Part shown: piece after piece, positions 29,680-37,038 of the stretch
Numbering within the stretch: the stretch's first letter is position 1
Layout of the letters: each line of letters begins with the position of its first letter
Translations under genes and position numbers: made by a program
Notes under the pieces: model-generated
What the model was told of the DNA's origin: nothing
Database searches by the model: none
What the model saw: the letters and a program-made list of their open reading frames with translations, nothing else
IMG/VR virus record: IMGVR_UViG_3300045999_004809
Location: 1-39,363 of that record
Length of the DNA stretch: 39,363 bases
Source: a virus
Direction: 5' to 3' (one strand)

Positions 29680-30537
29680 TCAATCGTTTAAAAAAGGGAG
29701 CTTGTAGGGGGGCTTGCCGCCCACGGCGTAGCACGACGGTGCCACCGTGCATGTCTGGCACATGGACGTGACGTGGGGGAGGAACCGCTCGGAGCGGATG
29801 GAATCCTCGAAGGTGGACAGCCAGTAGGACAGCAGTTCGTCGGTGTAATGGGCAAGGGACACCAAGCCACCTACGTCGCCTTTGCGTGCCATGTAGTAGG
29901 CACCAAGGGTGGGGTTGTATCCGAGTCGCTGCCGGATCCCTCCCGCGTACACACCAAGCTGCGTACTAGCCGCAGGCTCACGTGACCCCGTCTTCAGATC
30001 GACCACGATCAGTTCACCGTGCTGGTTGACGAAGACCCGGTCGATGTAGCCGACGCACAGCACATTGGGGGAGGCGTCATCAGAGGTGACCATGTTGGGC
30101 AGCACCAGGGTGAAGTCGTACTCCACCATCGGGTGACCATCGACCTCGAAGATTTCCCACCCTGAGGTGCCCCGCCACTTGACGTAGTCGGCGAGCATGT
30201 TCGGGCCGTTCACATTCCACCACGTGCCGTCTTCCTTATTGGGGAACTGTTTGGTGGCGCGACCACCGGCACGCAGCGACTTCGACGGATCCACCTGGGC
30301 CATCTCCTGATCCCACGCATCCCGCCACAACGTGGCGAGCGTGGCAGTCGATCCCTTGTCGAACCATTCGGCAGCAAGGTGGAATGCCTTCCCGCCGACG
30401 TTCCAGTACGCCTCCTCCTGAGGCACCCGGTGGACACGGGTCAGACGGAACTTCTCCCCGCACTGCTGGAATGTGTCTAGGCTCGAGTAGGACACCGAGT
30501 TGCGTCCGGTGAGTTCTTCCACGGTGGGGCGGGTCAT
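29680..30537 (-). CDS. RecB/Cas4-like PD-(D/E)XK exonuclease with Fe-S cysteines
   Basis: The start is ATG 30537, sharing ATGA with the stop of the upstream gene. The 285-residue protein carries the RecB-family series: Cys26 (QQCGEKFRL), His53 (GKAFHLAAEW), the Asp of GYIDRVF, the DLK of VVDLKTG, and the QLGVYA helix. Three C-terminal cysteines (MCQTCTVAPSC) with Cys26 fit the Cas4/AddB iron-sulfur cluster. It probably resects DNA ends in replication or recombination. No CRISPR array or other Cas gene is nearby, so a CRISPR role is unlikely. Confidence 0.75.
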   Translation of the reverse strand: MTRPTVEELTGRNSVSYSSLDTFQQCGEKFRLTRVHRVPQEEAYWNVGGKAFHLAAEWFDKGSTATLATLWRDAWDQEMAQVDPSKSLRAGGRATKQFPNKEDGTWWNVNGPNMLADYVKWRGTSGWEIFEVDGHPMVEYDFTLVLPNMVTSDDASPNVLCVGYIDRVFVNQHGELIVVDLKTGSREPAASTQLGVYAGGIRQRLGYNPTLGAYYMARKGDVGGLVSLAHYTDELLSYWLSTFEDSIRSERFLPHVTSMCQTCTVAPSCYAVGGKPPYKLPFLND

Positions 30538-30737
30538 GGCTTCACCCACCAGAACAGGTGCCCGGTGGACAGCATGCCCATGTCCTGATCGTTGACTTCC
30601 TTGCCTTGGACGCCCAGCTCGTGGACAACCCGATCCCAGTCCAAGTCGGACCAGCCGGGTTCAGCGACGATCATCAGACCGCCGGCGACAGTGACCGACT
30701 TCACGGTATCGGTCAGACCCTGGTCAATCTTTTGCAT
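30534..30737 (-). CDS. Small hypothetical protein before the nuclease gene
   Basis: The start is set at ATG 30737 (MQKIDQGLTDTVKSVTVAGG). A GAAGGGC site lies close upstream, and the sequence before that is the operator region. The 67-residue product has strands (KSVTVAGGLMIVAEPGW), then a helix WDRVVHELG and the end STGHLFWWVKP. It is the first gene of the leftward metabolic operon after the control region. No family is recognised. Confidence 0.55.
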   Translation of the reverse strand: MQKIDQGLTDTVKSVTVAGGLMIVAEPGWSDLDWDRVVHELGVQGKEVNDQDMGMLSTGHLFWWVKP

Positions 30738-30773
30738 GCCCTTCAAAGTAGTCCCCCGATCTGACAGTCGCAA

Positions 30774-30827
30774 GGTGTGACACGGCGTGTCGTGTCTGAA
30801 ACTACAATGGTGTAATACGGCGTGTCG
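30774..30827. promoter_or_regulatory. Operator candidate: two 19-bp direct repeats with palindromic core
   Basis: GGTGTGACACGGCGTGTCG (30774-30792) and GGTGTAATACGGCGTGTCG (30809-30827) differ at two positions and are 35 bases apart. The first contains the near-perfect palindrome GACACGGCGTGTC (30779-30791). CGCAAGG (30769-30775) and CCTTGCG (30828-30834) flank the pair as an inverted repeat. Position just upstream of the leftward operon suggests repressor sites. On the minus strand each carries ACGCCG after GACA or the like, so they may equally be -35 regions. Confidence 0.6.
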
Positions 30828-30862
30828 CCTTGCGAAGTTGGATGTATGACAACACAATCACA

Positions 30863-30878
30863 GGGCGCCGGGGCGCCC
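30863..30878. terminator. GC-rich palindrome in the control region
   Basis: GGGCGCC-GG-GGCGCCC is a perfect 16-base palindrome. It lies between the HTH gene stop (30960) and the operators. With a two-base centre it is a better protein site than a hairpin, though it could end the HTH transcript. The surrounding 30835-30959 also holds a nine-G run (30949-30957) and no gene. Confidence 0.4.
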
Positions 30879-30959
30879 CCATAGTCTTTAAGTACTTACT
30901 GTTCTTACTACTTAGGCCCACGTCTCCCGAACCGCCACCCGCGTCAGCGGGGGGGGGCA

Positions 30960-31415
30960 TCATGGTTGATGCTTCGATAGGCCCGGACGGATCGGTGTTC
31001 CCTCGGGGAAGTCCCCAGCTTGGTCGGCCTTCACGTAGAAGAACCCAGGAACGGACTCCGGGTCGTATGCGACCACGACCTGTTCGTCCTCGATCATCGC
31101 AAGCCATGACTCGAACCTAGCCTGTTCGTCGTCAGGCAGGCTACCCCCTTGGCGAATTCGCCCTAGGTCCCTCAGCATCCGTGCGGGGTAGGCCGCTGCG
31201 TGCTGCGGCTTCACCCGCCAGGGGATCTCCCGGTCATATCGGGCCTGCTTCTTCGTCAGGCCGGCACGATGCATCGCTGCCGCCACCGTGGATCGAGCAA
31301 CTTTCTGCCCGGTCGTCTCATAGACTCGCTGCGTGACCTGTTCGTGCGTCAGACCTTCGTCCTGTACCCAACGCCGCAGGGTGGCGTTGTCGGGCAGGAT
31401 CCGTGGAGCTGGCAT
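30960..31415 (-). CDS. HTH DNA-binding protein (repressor/early regulator candidate)
   Basis: The start is ATG 31415, four bases after GGAGGG. An in-frame extension to 31475 has no such site. The 151-residue protein begins MPAPRILPDNATLRRWVQDE, and residues about 12-48 form a helix-turn-helix (GLTHEQVTQRVYETTGQKVARS). A basic patch and a helical C-terminal domain with an acidic end follow. Similar HTH proteins lie opposite the integrase in many actinophages. Diverging from the integrase, with attP between and operators downstream, it is a candidate for the lysogeny regulator, but no repressor function is proven by the sequence. Confidence 0.6.
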   Translation of the reverse strand: MPAPRILPDNATLRRWVQDEGLTHEQVTQRVYETTGQKVARSTVAAAMHRAGLTKKQARYDREIPWRVKPQHAAAYPARMLRDLGRIRQGGSLPDDEQARFESWLAMIEDEQVVVAYDPESVPGFFYVKADQAGDFPEGTPIRPGLSKHQP

Positions 31416-31462
31416 TCGACCCTCCAAAAGGGGATTTTTTTCCCATTTGGAACATACCACAC

Positions 31463-31590
31463 ATGTTGCAAACATATGTCTAACGGTCCCGTTGTGGCGT
31501 TACAGAAGTCATTCCACGTATTACAGGCAGCGTTTCGCCACGTCGTGTCCGAGGGGGGACTTGAACCCAACTCATATGTTGCAAACCTCA
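31463..31590. other. attP candidate with tRNA-3'-end-like core and arm-type repeats
   Basis: GGGGACTTGAACCCA (31555-31569) is the reverse complement of a tRNA T-arm (GGGTTCAAGTCC). That is the classic core for tyrosine integrases that insert in tRNA genes. ATGTTGCAAAC occurs in direct orientation at 31463-31473 and 31576-31586, as expected for integrase arm sites. The integrase start is 70 bases away. No complete tRNA is present, which fits attP rather than a tRNA gene. Confidence 0.6.
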
Positions 31591-31655
31591 GGTCATACGC
31601 CCTATAGTCTGTCACAAGTTGTGTTCAGACAAGTCACTAGACGGAGGGTTTCCCA

Positions 31656-32690
31656 ATGAATATGCGGATTTCTGAGGCCACGCAGGGCTACATCGATCAC
31701 TGCCGAATGCGTAAGCAGGCATATAACACGATTCGCACGAAGCAGACCGTGCTGGGTTTCGCCCTCGATGCGTGGGGCAACATTCAGGTGCGGAACATTC
31801 AGGCCCGACACATTGATGTGTTCTTCTCCACGCGTCCCGACTGGGCACCGAACACTACGAACAATTACGCCCAGGTGCTGCGTGGCTTTTTCAAATGGTG
31901 CCGGCTGAATCGGCATCTGCCTCGTGACGAGGATCCAATGGAGATTTGGAGCAATGTTCCTGACGATGGCAGGGAACGGTTCTATGTACCGGGGGACAGG
32001 TTCGGTGACCTGCTGGATGCTGCTGACCATCCGTTGGATCGCTGGGTCATAGCTCTTGGTCTGTTCACGTTGATGCGTGGCTCAGAGATCCGGTCGTTGC
32101 GGGTGGATGCGCTCGAGGGCAGGGGCACGGACCACCCGATGCTGAGGATTTTCCGGCATAAGACACGGGATCACGATGTGATGCCTGTGCCGTTGGAGTT
32201 GGTGGAGGAGTCGGATCGGTGGTTTCACTGGCTGCGCCAGGACAAGGGGATTGAGCAGCCGTCTTGGTATCTCGTGCCGCAGCGGCTGCACCGTGCCCAC
32301 GTGTGGAACGAGGAGAAGGGCCGCTACCTGTTCGCTTCCGGTAATCACGGGGTGGATCCGACGAAGCCGTTCAGGAACAATTACCTTCCGGTGCAGCGTG
32401 CCGTGGCACGCCTGGGAATGGATGGGACGCGGGTCGGTGTCCATACTTTGAGGGCTAGTGCCGCTAGGCATTTGTTCACGGAGTTGTCGAACATGGGCTA
32501 CGACGGTGCCCTGAGGCGTGTCTCGAGCCTGCTGGGGCACAAGAACACGACGACCACGGAACGGTATCTGGGGCTGTCGCTGGAGCGGTCTAGCCGGAAT
32601 CAGCAGTTCTCGGGGAACAGGATGTTTCCGTCGATGGCGCAGCCTGCGGGGGAAGTTGTCATGTTGCCTTCGGCGGTCAATAATGCGTGA
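31656..32690 (+). CDS. int: Tyrosine integrase
   Basis: The 344-residue protein starts at ATG 31656, seven bases after GGAGGG. It has an N-terminal core-binding SAM-like domain (residues 1-100). The catalytic domain has the expected residues: Arg141 (LMRGSEIRSL), Lys169 (HKTRDH), HxxR at 263-266 (HTLRASAARH), His295 (LLGHKNTTTT) and Tyr304 (ERYLGL). It should recombine attP with a host attB, probably in a tRNA gene. It is followed by a small coupled gene and terminators. The orientation away from the HTH gene places attP between the two. Confidence 0.9.
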   Translation: MNMRISEATQGYIDHCRMRKQAYNTIRTKQTVLGFALDAWGNIQVRNIQARHIDVFFSTRPDWAPNTTNNYAQVLRGFFKWCRLNRHLPRDEDPMEIWSNVPDDGRERFYVPGDRFGDLLDAADHPLDRWVIALGLFTLMRGSEIRSLRVDALEGRGTDHPMLRIFRHKTRDHDVMPVPLELVEESDRWFHWLRQDKGIEQPSWYLVPQRLHRAHVWNEEKGRYLFASGNHGVDPTKPFRNNYLPVQRAVARLGMDGTRVGVHTLRASAARHLFTELSNMGYDGALRRVSSLLGHKNTTTTERYLGLSLERSSRNQQFSGNRMFPSMAQPAGEVVMLPSAVNNA

Positions 32691-32691
32691 C

Positions 32692-32934
32692 ATGAAACGC
32701 ACCCAGGTTGTGCATGAGTGTGACGTGTGTGGGGATAGGGCCACGACGGTGACGGTGGCGTTCGCGGGGGAGTACCCGTGGTCGGTGGATTTGTGTGAGG
32801 AGCATGCGGCTCCGATCCGGTTGCTCGAGGCTCGGGGGGTTCAGTCGGCTGCCCCTCGTAAGCCGGCGATTCGTCCCCCGAAGACAAAAAAAGAGGGCCG
32901 TCCGAAGACGACCCATAAGGTGAAGCTGAAGTAG
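32692..32934 (+). CDS. Small Zn-knuckle protein with basic tail, coupled to integrase
   Basis: ATG 32692 follows the integrase stop by one base. The open frame upstream is an integrase shadow. The 80-residue protein has CDVCGDRATTVTVAF, then a VDLCEEHAAPIRL knuckle (two CxxC/CxxH pairs) and a very basic end (PPKTKKEGRPKTTHKVKLK). It resembles small actinobacterial proteins with an HECDVCG start, which are often near Lsr2 or phage genes. Probable nucleic-acid binding is inferred from charge. Confidence 0.6.
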   Translation: MKRTQVVHECDVCGDRATTVTVAFAGEYPWSVDLCEEHAAPIRLLEARGVQSAAPRKPAIRPPKTKKEGRPKTTHKVKLK

Positions 32935-32943
32935 GCCCAGGTG

Positions 32944-32961
32944 GGCACCCCGTAGGGTGCC
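32944..32961 (+). terminator. Hairpin after the integrase unit
   Basis: GGCACCC, loop CGTA, GGGTGCC follow the stop at 32934 by nine bases. A pyrimidine-rich tail (TCTCCCTGG) follows. It fits a transcript end for the integrase pair. Confidence 0.55.
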
Positions 32962-32976
32962 TCTCCCTGGCGATCT

Positions 32977-33053
32977 GAGCCATTCTGAGGGGTTCAAGGT
33001 ATGACCCTAGGGTTATGACTAGGGTACGGTACTCAAACCCCCCAGAATGGCTC
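32977..33053. terminator. Long inverted repeat between converging genes
   Basis: GAGCCATTCTGAGGGGTT (32977-32994) pairs with AACCCCCCAGAATGGCTC (33036-33053), 17 of 18 bases. The 41-base loop holds CCCTAGGG and two TATGAC...TAGGGT direct repeats. It separates the rightward integrase unit from the leftward endolysin and is followed by TATTTAATT on the + strand. A bidirectional terminator is likely, and a recombination or replication site is possible. Confidence 0.6.
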
Positions 33054-33075
33054 TATTTAATTGTGTCAGATATTG

Positions 33076-33690
33076 CTATGGAAGCAGGCGAGACAACCGG
33101 GCTTTGATTCCAGATTGATTTGGGTTGATTAGGCGAGCAATACGCCGACGCTCCTGCTTCAAATTGAGGCCATCAGGATCGTTCTTCCTGCCATAAGTAG
33201 GCAGACGAGGAACCCCATCCACCCCACCATCCGTCCACGTCTTATGGAACAGCAGGTTCTTAGCCGGCAACCCGTAATGCTTCATCAGGGCAGCGGTCCC
33301 CACCCGCAGCGACTCGAGCTGCTCAGGGATCCACGGCTCACCATACGTGTGATCCGTCTCGATCCCGATGGCGTGCCAGTTCATCTGATCCTTGGCAACA
33401 CCCCAACCAGCGCCACCCGCCCCCGCATGCCAACTCACCCCAGCGCAATACACGTGCCAGACACCCTTAGTGTCCACCCACATGTTCGCCGCAGGCCCGT
33501 TCGCAACCATCCACTCCAACGCACCAGGCGACGGACCTTCAGGGCTGGCGTCGTGATGCCAGAGAACAAACCGAAGATCAGGGTAGCCACCACCGGAAGC
33601 TGACCGTGACTTCCACGGACCAACCTCCTTGACCTTCACGCCGGCCTTACGCAGAACCTTCGCCGCGTCAGTCAGCCACACGCTACTCAC
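33076..33690 (-). CDS. N-acetylmuramoyl-L-alanine amidase endolysin
   Basis: The 204-residue protein fits the amidase_2/PGRP family. It has LWHHDAS near residue 45 (zinc His), NWHAIGIETDHT with the conserved Glu, and LFHKTWT with the second zinc His plus Lys. The N-terminal part (VWLTDAAKVLRKAG) resembles a short wall- or lysin-associated segment. It cuts the amide between muramic acid and L-alanine. No C-terminal cell-wall repeat is seen. It lies last in the lysis cluster, overlapping the holin stop as ATGA. Confidence 0.85.
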   Translation of the reverse strand: MSSVWLTDAAKVLRKAGVKVKEVGPWKSRSASGGGYPDLRFVLWHHDASPEGPSPGALEWMVANGPAANMWVDTKGVWHVYCAGVSWHAGAGGAGWGVAKDQMNWHAIGIETDHTYGEPWIPEQLESLRVGTAALMKHYGLPAKNLLFHKTWTDGGVDGVPRLPTYGRKNDPDGLNLKQERRRIARLINPNQSGIKARLSRLLP

Positions 33691-33959
33691 AGATCATCAT
33701 CCTCATCCGGCAGGACAACAGCCTCATCCACCAGGGACGGGCCAAGGAACGGACCCACGGAGTAGGAAGCAATAGAGGTCAGGACAGACACGACAGCGGC
33801 AGTCGCTGCCACAGCCAGACCCTGCTGCCAGTCAATCGTTAGCACAGTCACACCGGCAACGAACAGGGCCACCAAGGCTTGGCAGAAAGTTTTGATGGCT
33901 CGCTCGGACGTTGCGACCCAGAAACCACGATCATTCAGCAAGATGCTCAATCTCCTCAT
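33687..33959 (-). CDS. Holin (r1t-type)
   Basis: The start is probably ATG 33959. A TTG one codon earlier and another TTG near residue 7 are possible. The 90-residue protein has the r1t holin pattern: DRGFWVATSERAIKTFCQALVALFVAG, followed by VDW-type WQQGLAVAATAAVVSVLTSIASYSVG. Two hydrophobic segments (about 24-42 and 51-70) surround a short linker. The C-terminus is acidic (LPDEDDDL). It forms membrane lesions that release the endolysin. Overlap with upstream and downstream lysis genes supports this. Confidence 0.8.
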   Translation of the reverse strand: MRRLSILLNDRGFWVATSERAIKTFCQALVALFVAGVTVLTIDWQQGLAVAATAAVVSVLTSIASYSVGPFLGPSLVDEAVVLPDEDDDL

Positions 33960-34203
33960 CAATCCTCACAATCTCCCGCTCAATGCGGGAGATCCGTGTA
34001 GCCATGTCATCCACCTTCGTATGCAAGTCACCCAAAGACTTGCCACCGTTCTTAGGCATGCGAGCTTCGATATACCTTTCGAGAGGTTTCACGATGAGGA
34101 ACTTGCCTAAAGCAATCAGCGCACCAATAACGGCAGTCAGGAACGCCAGCACGATCGCTGCGTCCTGCACGATCTGAATCCAGTCAGGGGTGTCGTAACT
34201 CAT
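33931..34203 (-). CDS. Membrane-anchored coiled-coil protein of the lysis cluster
   Basis: The 90-residue protein has an N-terminal transmembrane helix (about residues 14-36, including AAIVLAFLTAVIGALIALG). A linker and a long charged coiled coil follow (LHTKVDDMATRISRIEREIVRIDEEIEHL). Such proteins are placed beside holins in actinophages and are probably DUF2746-like. They may be a second holin, antiholin or spanin-like part. The start ATG overlaps the tail-protein stop (TAATG). Confidence 0.65.
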   Translation of the reverse strand: MSYDTPDWIQIVQDAAIVLAFLTAVIGALIALGKFLIVKPLERYIEARMPKNGGKSLGDLHTKVDDMATRISRIEREIVRIDEEIEHLAE

Positions 34204-36086
34204 TACAACTCCCGACAGGTGACCACGAGGACACCGCCAAGACCGGACTGTTGACGCGGGGGAGAGGTCTGCACCATCTGGATGTCCTCGATGAGGACCG
34301 TGTACGTCTCCTTCGCGAGGAAGTCCTGAAGAACTACAGGTGTTCCTGCAATCAGAGCGTTACGCAGGTTCTGCCACCGGGTCATGGCGAACCCTGGGTA
34401 TCCCTGCTTCTGACCAAAGCGATCAGTCTCTGAATCAAATACGAGGAGCGGCAGTCGCCACACTTGCTTACGAGGCACAGCAGGCAAAGCCTTGAACTGC
34501 CAACCCCTAATCACCGGACCCTTAGTGGAATCACCCGCAGATCGGGTCAGCACAAACTTCAAACCAAGAGACTCAACAGGAACCGAAGGCACAACCTGAA
34601 CCTCAACGTTCGCTGACCCCTCAGGGAACGTGTAGATCGAAGCCTCAGTCCCACCCTGCTGCACCGTGGACACGGCCACGCTGCCCTTCAACTCACCGAA
34701 ACGCCGGACATTCAGGAACCGGAACGACTTCGACTCAAGCGTGTTGTACCGCACCTGGCCCGTGAACAGGGTTCCTGAGGAGACGAGAGTGGAGGCTGAG
34801 GTTATGTATGTTCCTGACCCGTTGACACCGACACACACCCGGTCAGACGAGCCAAGCAGGCACACCCCATCGACGGATCCCGTAACTCCGGTCGATACGT
34901 CAGTGGCGTAGGCAGCCCTGCCCGACGCATCAAGATCAGATAGATCAAGCCGAACCACCCCACTCTTACCGTCAATCGAGTCCTTGACACCAGCGAACAC
35001 AAACCTGTCAAAGCCAGTGAAGAACTCCACAGGTGCAGAGGACTGGTAGGTGAGTGCCCCGTAGGTGACCTGCCCCTGGTCAGACACCTGACCGATACGG
35101 ATCCCCTTGTTCGTCCCGATCACAATCAGAGAACCCAGGTAGGAGAACATGCCCGTCACATACTCACCGACAGGTAGTTCAGCCACGGTCACAGCAGCAG
35201 TCAACGTCGGAAGGGAACCATCCGACTCATCGACCGTGAACTTGTAGATCGCTGAGCTGTTGCCTGAATAGCCAGCAGCCAGGATCGCACCTGGGCTATC
35301 AACCGCAGCAGTCCATGTCCAGCCCGACTGAGGGTGAGTGTAAATGGCTGAAGGAAGTGCTCCACCTGTGAAACCACCCAACTCATGCAGGGCCGCACCA
35401 TAGGCGGCAATCAGACGCTGCTTCACCCACCAGCCCTTGCCAGCACTGCTAGCACCCGTCCACTTCGAGGAAGCAGTAGTGCCGGAAGCGGCAGCGAAAT
35501 CAATACCCGTGGCGTGGAAACCCCACACACCGTCACCCGTGGACACCAGCCATGACGGGTTAGCCGTCCAGCCTGTGATCTCCGTCGAAGACCCAGACCC
35601 GGTAGACCGGAACACCTTCGCATTCGTAGACAGGTACACATAGTTCGTGCCGCCACTGACCACAGACACACACCGGGCCGTACCCGTAGACGCATCCTGA
35701 AGGCTCATACTCCTCAGGAGTTTGAACTCACCAGGCGTCCAACAGTCAATACCCACAGATGAGGTGAACCGACGCATCACCCGCTCATCATCAGCAGGCT
35801 CCAAGAACGTGATACCTGTACCGCCCGAGAAGTCACGCTGACTGCGAAGCCACCAGCCCGTCAGGGACTGCTCACCAGGGTCACGCTGATTATCGAACTG
35901 CTCCTTATTGGAGGCAGTGAACCCGCGAGACATAGGGAACTCGTCACTCGCCACACCCAGGAACGGCTGACCAGCAATCGCCCACTCGTAGGCGAACGCA
36001 CCCAGGCTGAACTGGGTCAGGCTTGCAGAGTAGGCGACACCAATATCAAGTAGTGGTGTGTCTGTGATGTCTGTCAGGACAGTCAA
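34203..36086 (-). CDS. Large tail or tail-fibre structural protein
   Basis: The 627-residue protein is mostly beta-rich with repeated Gly/Ser/Thr motifs. Between residues 120 and 430 there is a sequence of repeats with WxxGDGVWGFHATG, SAIYKFTVDES and YLGSLIVIGTNKG types, the style of a beta-propeller. The C-terminal part (PVVLQDFLAKETYTVLIEDI) resembles phage baseplate/tail domains that bind DNA-exit parts. The start is TTG 36086 after GAGGGG, on the 3' side of a GC-rich hairpin. Functions such as tail nozzle or minor tail protein are inferred from size and position after the fibre genes. Confidence 0.55.
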   Translation of the reverse strand: MTVLTDITDTPLLDIGVAYSASLTQFSLGAFAYEWAIAGQPFLGVASDEFPMSRGFTASNKEQFDNQRDPGEQSLTGWWLRSQRDFSGGTGITFLEPADDERVMRRFTSSVGIDCWTPGEFKLLRSMSLQDASTGTARCVSVVSGGTNYVYLSTNAKVFRSTGSGSSTEITGWTANPSWLVSTGDGVWGFHATGIDFAAASGTTASSKWTGASSAGKGWWVKQRLIAAYGAALHELGGFTGGALPSAIYTHPQSGWTWTAAVDSPGAILAAGYSGNSSAIYKFTVDESDGSLPTLTAAVTVAELPVGEYVTGMFSYLGSLIVIGTNKGIRIGQVSDQGQVTYGALTYQSSAPVEFFTGFDRFVFAGVKDSIDGKSGVVRLDLSDLDASGRAAYATDVSTGVTGSVDGVCLLGSSDRVCVGVNGSGTYITSASTLVSSGTLFTGQVRYNTLESKSFRFLNVRRFGELKGSVAVSTVQQGGTEASIYTFPEGSANVEVQVVPSVPVESLGLKFVLTRSAGDSTKGPVIRGWQFKALPAVPRKQVWRLPLLVFDSETDRFGQKQGYPGFAMTRWQNLRNALIAGTPVVLQDFLAKETYTVLIEDIQMVQTSPPRQQSGLGGVLVVTCREL

Positions 36087-36100
36087 AGCAACCCCTCAGA

Positions 36101-36122
36101 GGGCGGGGCCGAAGCCCCGCCC
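36101..36122 (-). terminator. UUCG-loop hairpin upstream of the tail gene
   Basis: GGGCGGGGC, TTCG on the minus strand, GCCCCGCCC form a perfect 9-bp stem. It is directly followed by TCTGAGGGG, the ribosome site of the TTG-started tail gene. It is probably a transcription pause, terminator or RNA protection element. Confidence 0.6.
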
Positions 36123-36146
36123 CCATCAACTAGAAGGAGGAACCGA

Positions 36147-36752
36147 TCAGGTGAGGTCGAACCACAGGTAAGAGAAGGTCGCGGCACCCTGGTCAATCGC
36201 GGCAGCGGACGAGTTCACGGCATAAACGGTCACCGTGTTTGCAGCCGTCACAGCGGCACCAGCGAAAGCCAAACCCGTCGTCAGGGTCGGCACGTTGATC
36301 ACGACAATGTCACCAGCAGCAGCACCCGTCAGGGTGAACGTCTTCGAGCCCGTCTCGCCAGCGGCAATCTCATCGAAGTTAACCGACGCAGTACCCGTAG
36401 CCACCACAGCCTTCAGCGCAGCAGCCTTACCCACATACCGGGCAGCAATCTCAGCAGCGCCAAGACGGTCACCAGGATCAGGATCAACAGAGAACGTCAA
36501 CGTCTTACCGTCATTGATGTTCACGGTGCGCGTACCATCGGGGGTGTTCGCAATCTCAACACCATTACGCTTCACCGAGATCACAACAGCAGGGGTGTCC
36601 TTGCCAATGAAATAGGTCTTCGAGGTTGTGATCGTGTCAGGGAAAGACACAGCAGAGGACAGGGCGGCGTCACTGAACCATGAGCCACCTGTGAACTCAA
36701 CGACAAGTGTGTCGCTGGCACCGTTCGATACGGTGACGGAACCACCGGGCAT
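36147..36752 (-). CDS. Tail-associated structural protein with Ig-like C-terminus
   Basis: The 201-residue protein starts at ATG 36752, seven bases after AAGGAG. Residues 1-100 (VSNGASDTLVVEFTGGSWFSDAA, AVVISVKRNGVEIAN) are beta-rich. The C-terminal half repeats a well-known phage domain: VNFDEIAAGETGSKTFTLTG, then GDIVVINVP, GLAFAGAAVTAANTVTVYAVN and IDQGAATFSYLWFDL. It is typical of proteins found on tail fibres or phage heads. The exact role is not clear. Confidence 0.55.
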   Translation of the reverse strand: MPGGSVTVSNGASDTLVVEFTGGSWFSDAALSSAVSFPDTITTSKTYFIGKDTPAVVISVKRNGVEIANTPDGTRTVNINDGKTLTFSVDPDPGDRLGAAEIAARYVGKAAALKAVVATGTASVNFDEIAAGETGSKTFTLTGAAAGDIVVINVPTLTTGLAFAGAAVTAANTVTVYAVNSSAAAIDQGAATFSYLWFDLT

Positions 36753-36813
36753 AACTATTCTCCTTCTAGTGGGTGTTTCTCCTCACAGCTCCTGGCTAGT
36801 GAGGGCACAACAA

Positions 36814-36838
36814 AGGTGCGCCCACAAAGGGCGCACCT
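36814..36838 (-). terminator. Intrinsic terminator candidate
   Basis: AGGTGCGCCC, loop, GGGCGCACCT give a perfect 10-bp stem. On the minus strand it is followed by TTTGTTGT. It sits just downstream of the 17-residue peptide frame and upstream of the next gene. Confidence 0.65.
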
Positions 36839-36848
36839 GTAGGGGTGT

Positions 36849-36902
36849 TCAGTCTTCGTCGTATTCGACGTATCCAAGGAAGTCCCAGATGTCGTCGTCC
36901 AT
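36849..36902 (-). CDS. 17-residue acidic microprotein
   Basis: ATG 36902 follows AAGGAGTGGTT. The frame reads MDDDIWDFLGYVEYDED and ends at TGA 36851-36849. A terminator follows immediately. Such short acidic peptides with WDFLGYVEYDED occur between tail genes of other actinophages in my recollection. It may be a real microprotein or a leader peptide. Confidence 0.5.
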   Translation of the reverse strand: MDDDIWDFLGYVEYDED

Positions 36903-36985
36903 AACCACTCCTTATCTGGCATCAGGATGCAGGTTAAATGGCTGCTTTACTGCATTGCAGTGCAGCAGGGATCGATGGGGAACTA

Positions 36986-37034
36986 CTCATAAGCGGAAGT
37001 CAGGCTCGGCTTATGAGGGGTGGCGTTAACCCCT
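36986..37034 (-). terminator. Tandem hairpins after the Ala-rich gene
   Basis: AGGGGT/ACCCCT (37016-37034) and CTCATAAGC/GCTTATGAG (36986-37017) overlap slightly and cannot form fully together. They follow the stop at 37039. Alternative pairing could modulate termination between the tail genes. ACTGCATTGCAGT near 36950 adds another small palindrome. Confidence 0.5.
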
Positions 37035-37038
37035 AGTT

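Noticed and set aside
29680-30537. CRISPR-associated Cas4
   Set aside because: Motifs fit Cas4/RecB nucleases, but no array, Cas1 or other Cas genes are nearby. Phage recombination nuclease is the simpler reading.
31200-31659. Open frames on the plus strand ending GGLEP or RGDLNP
   Set aside because: These are the usual spurious translations of the tRNA T-arm part of attP and are antisense to the HTH gene.
36128-36145. Plus-strand ribosome site AGAAGGAGG and a rightward gene
   Set aside because: No convincing plus-strand gene follows. The tail genes are all on the minus strand.
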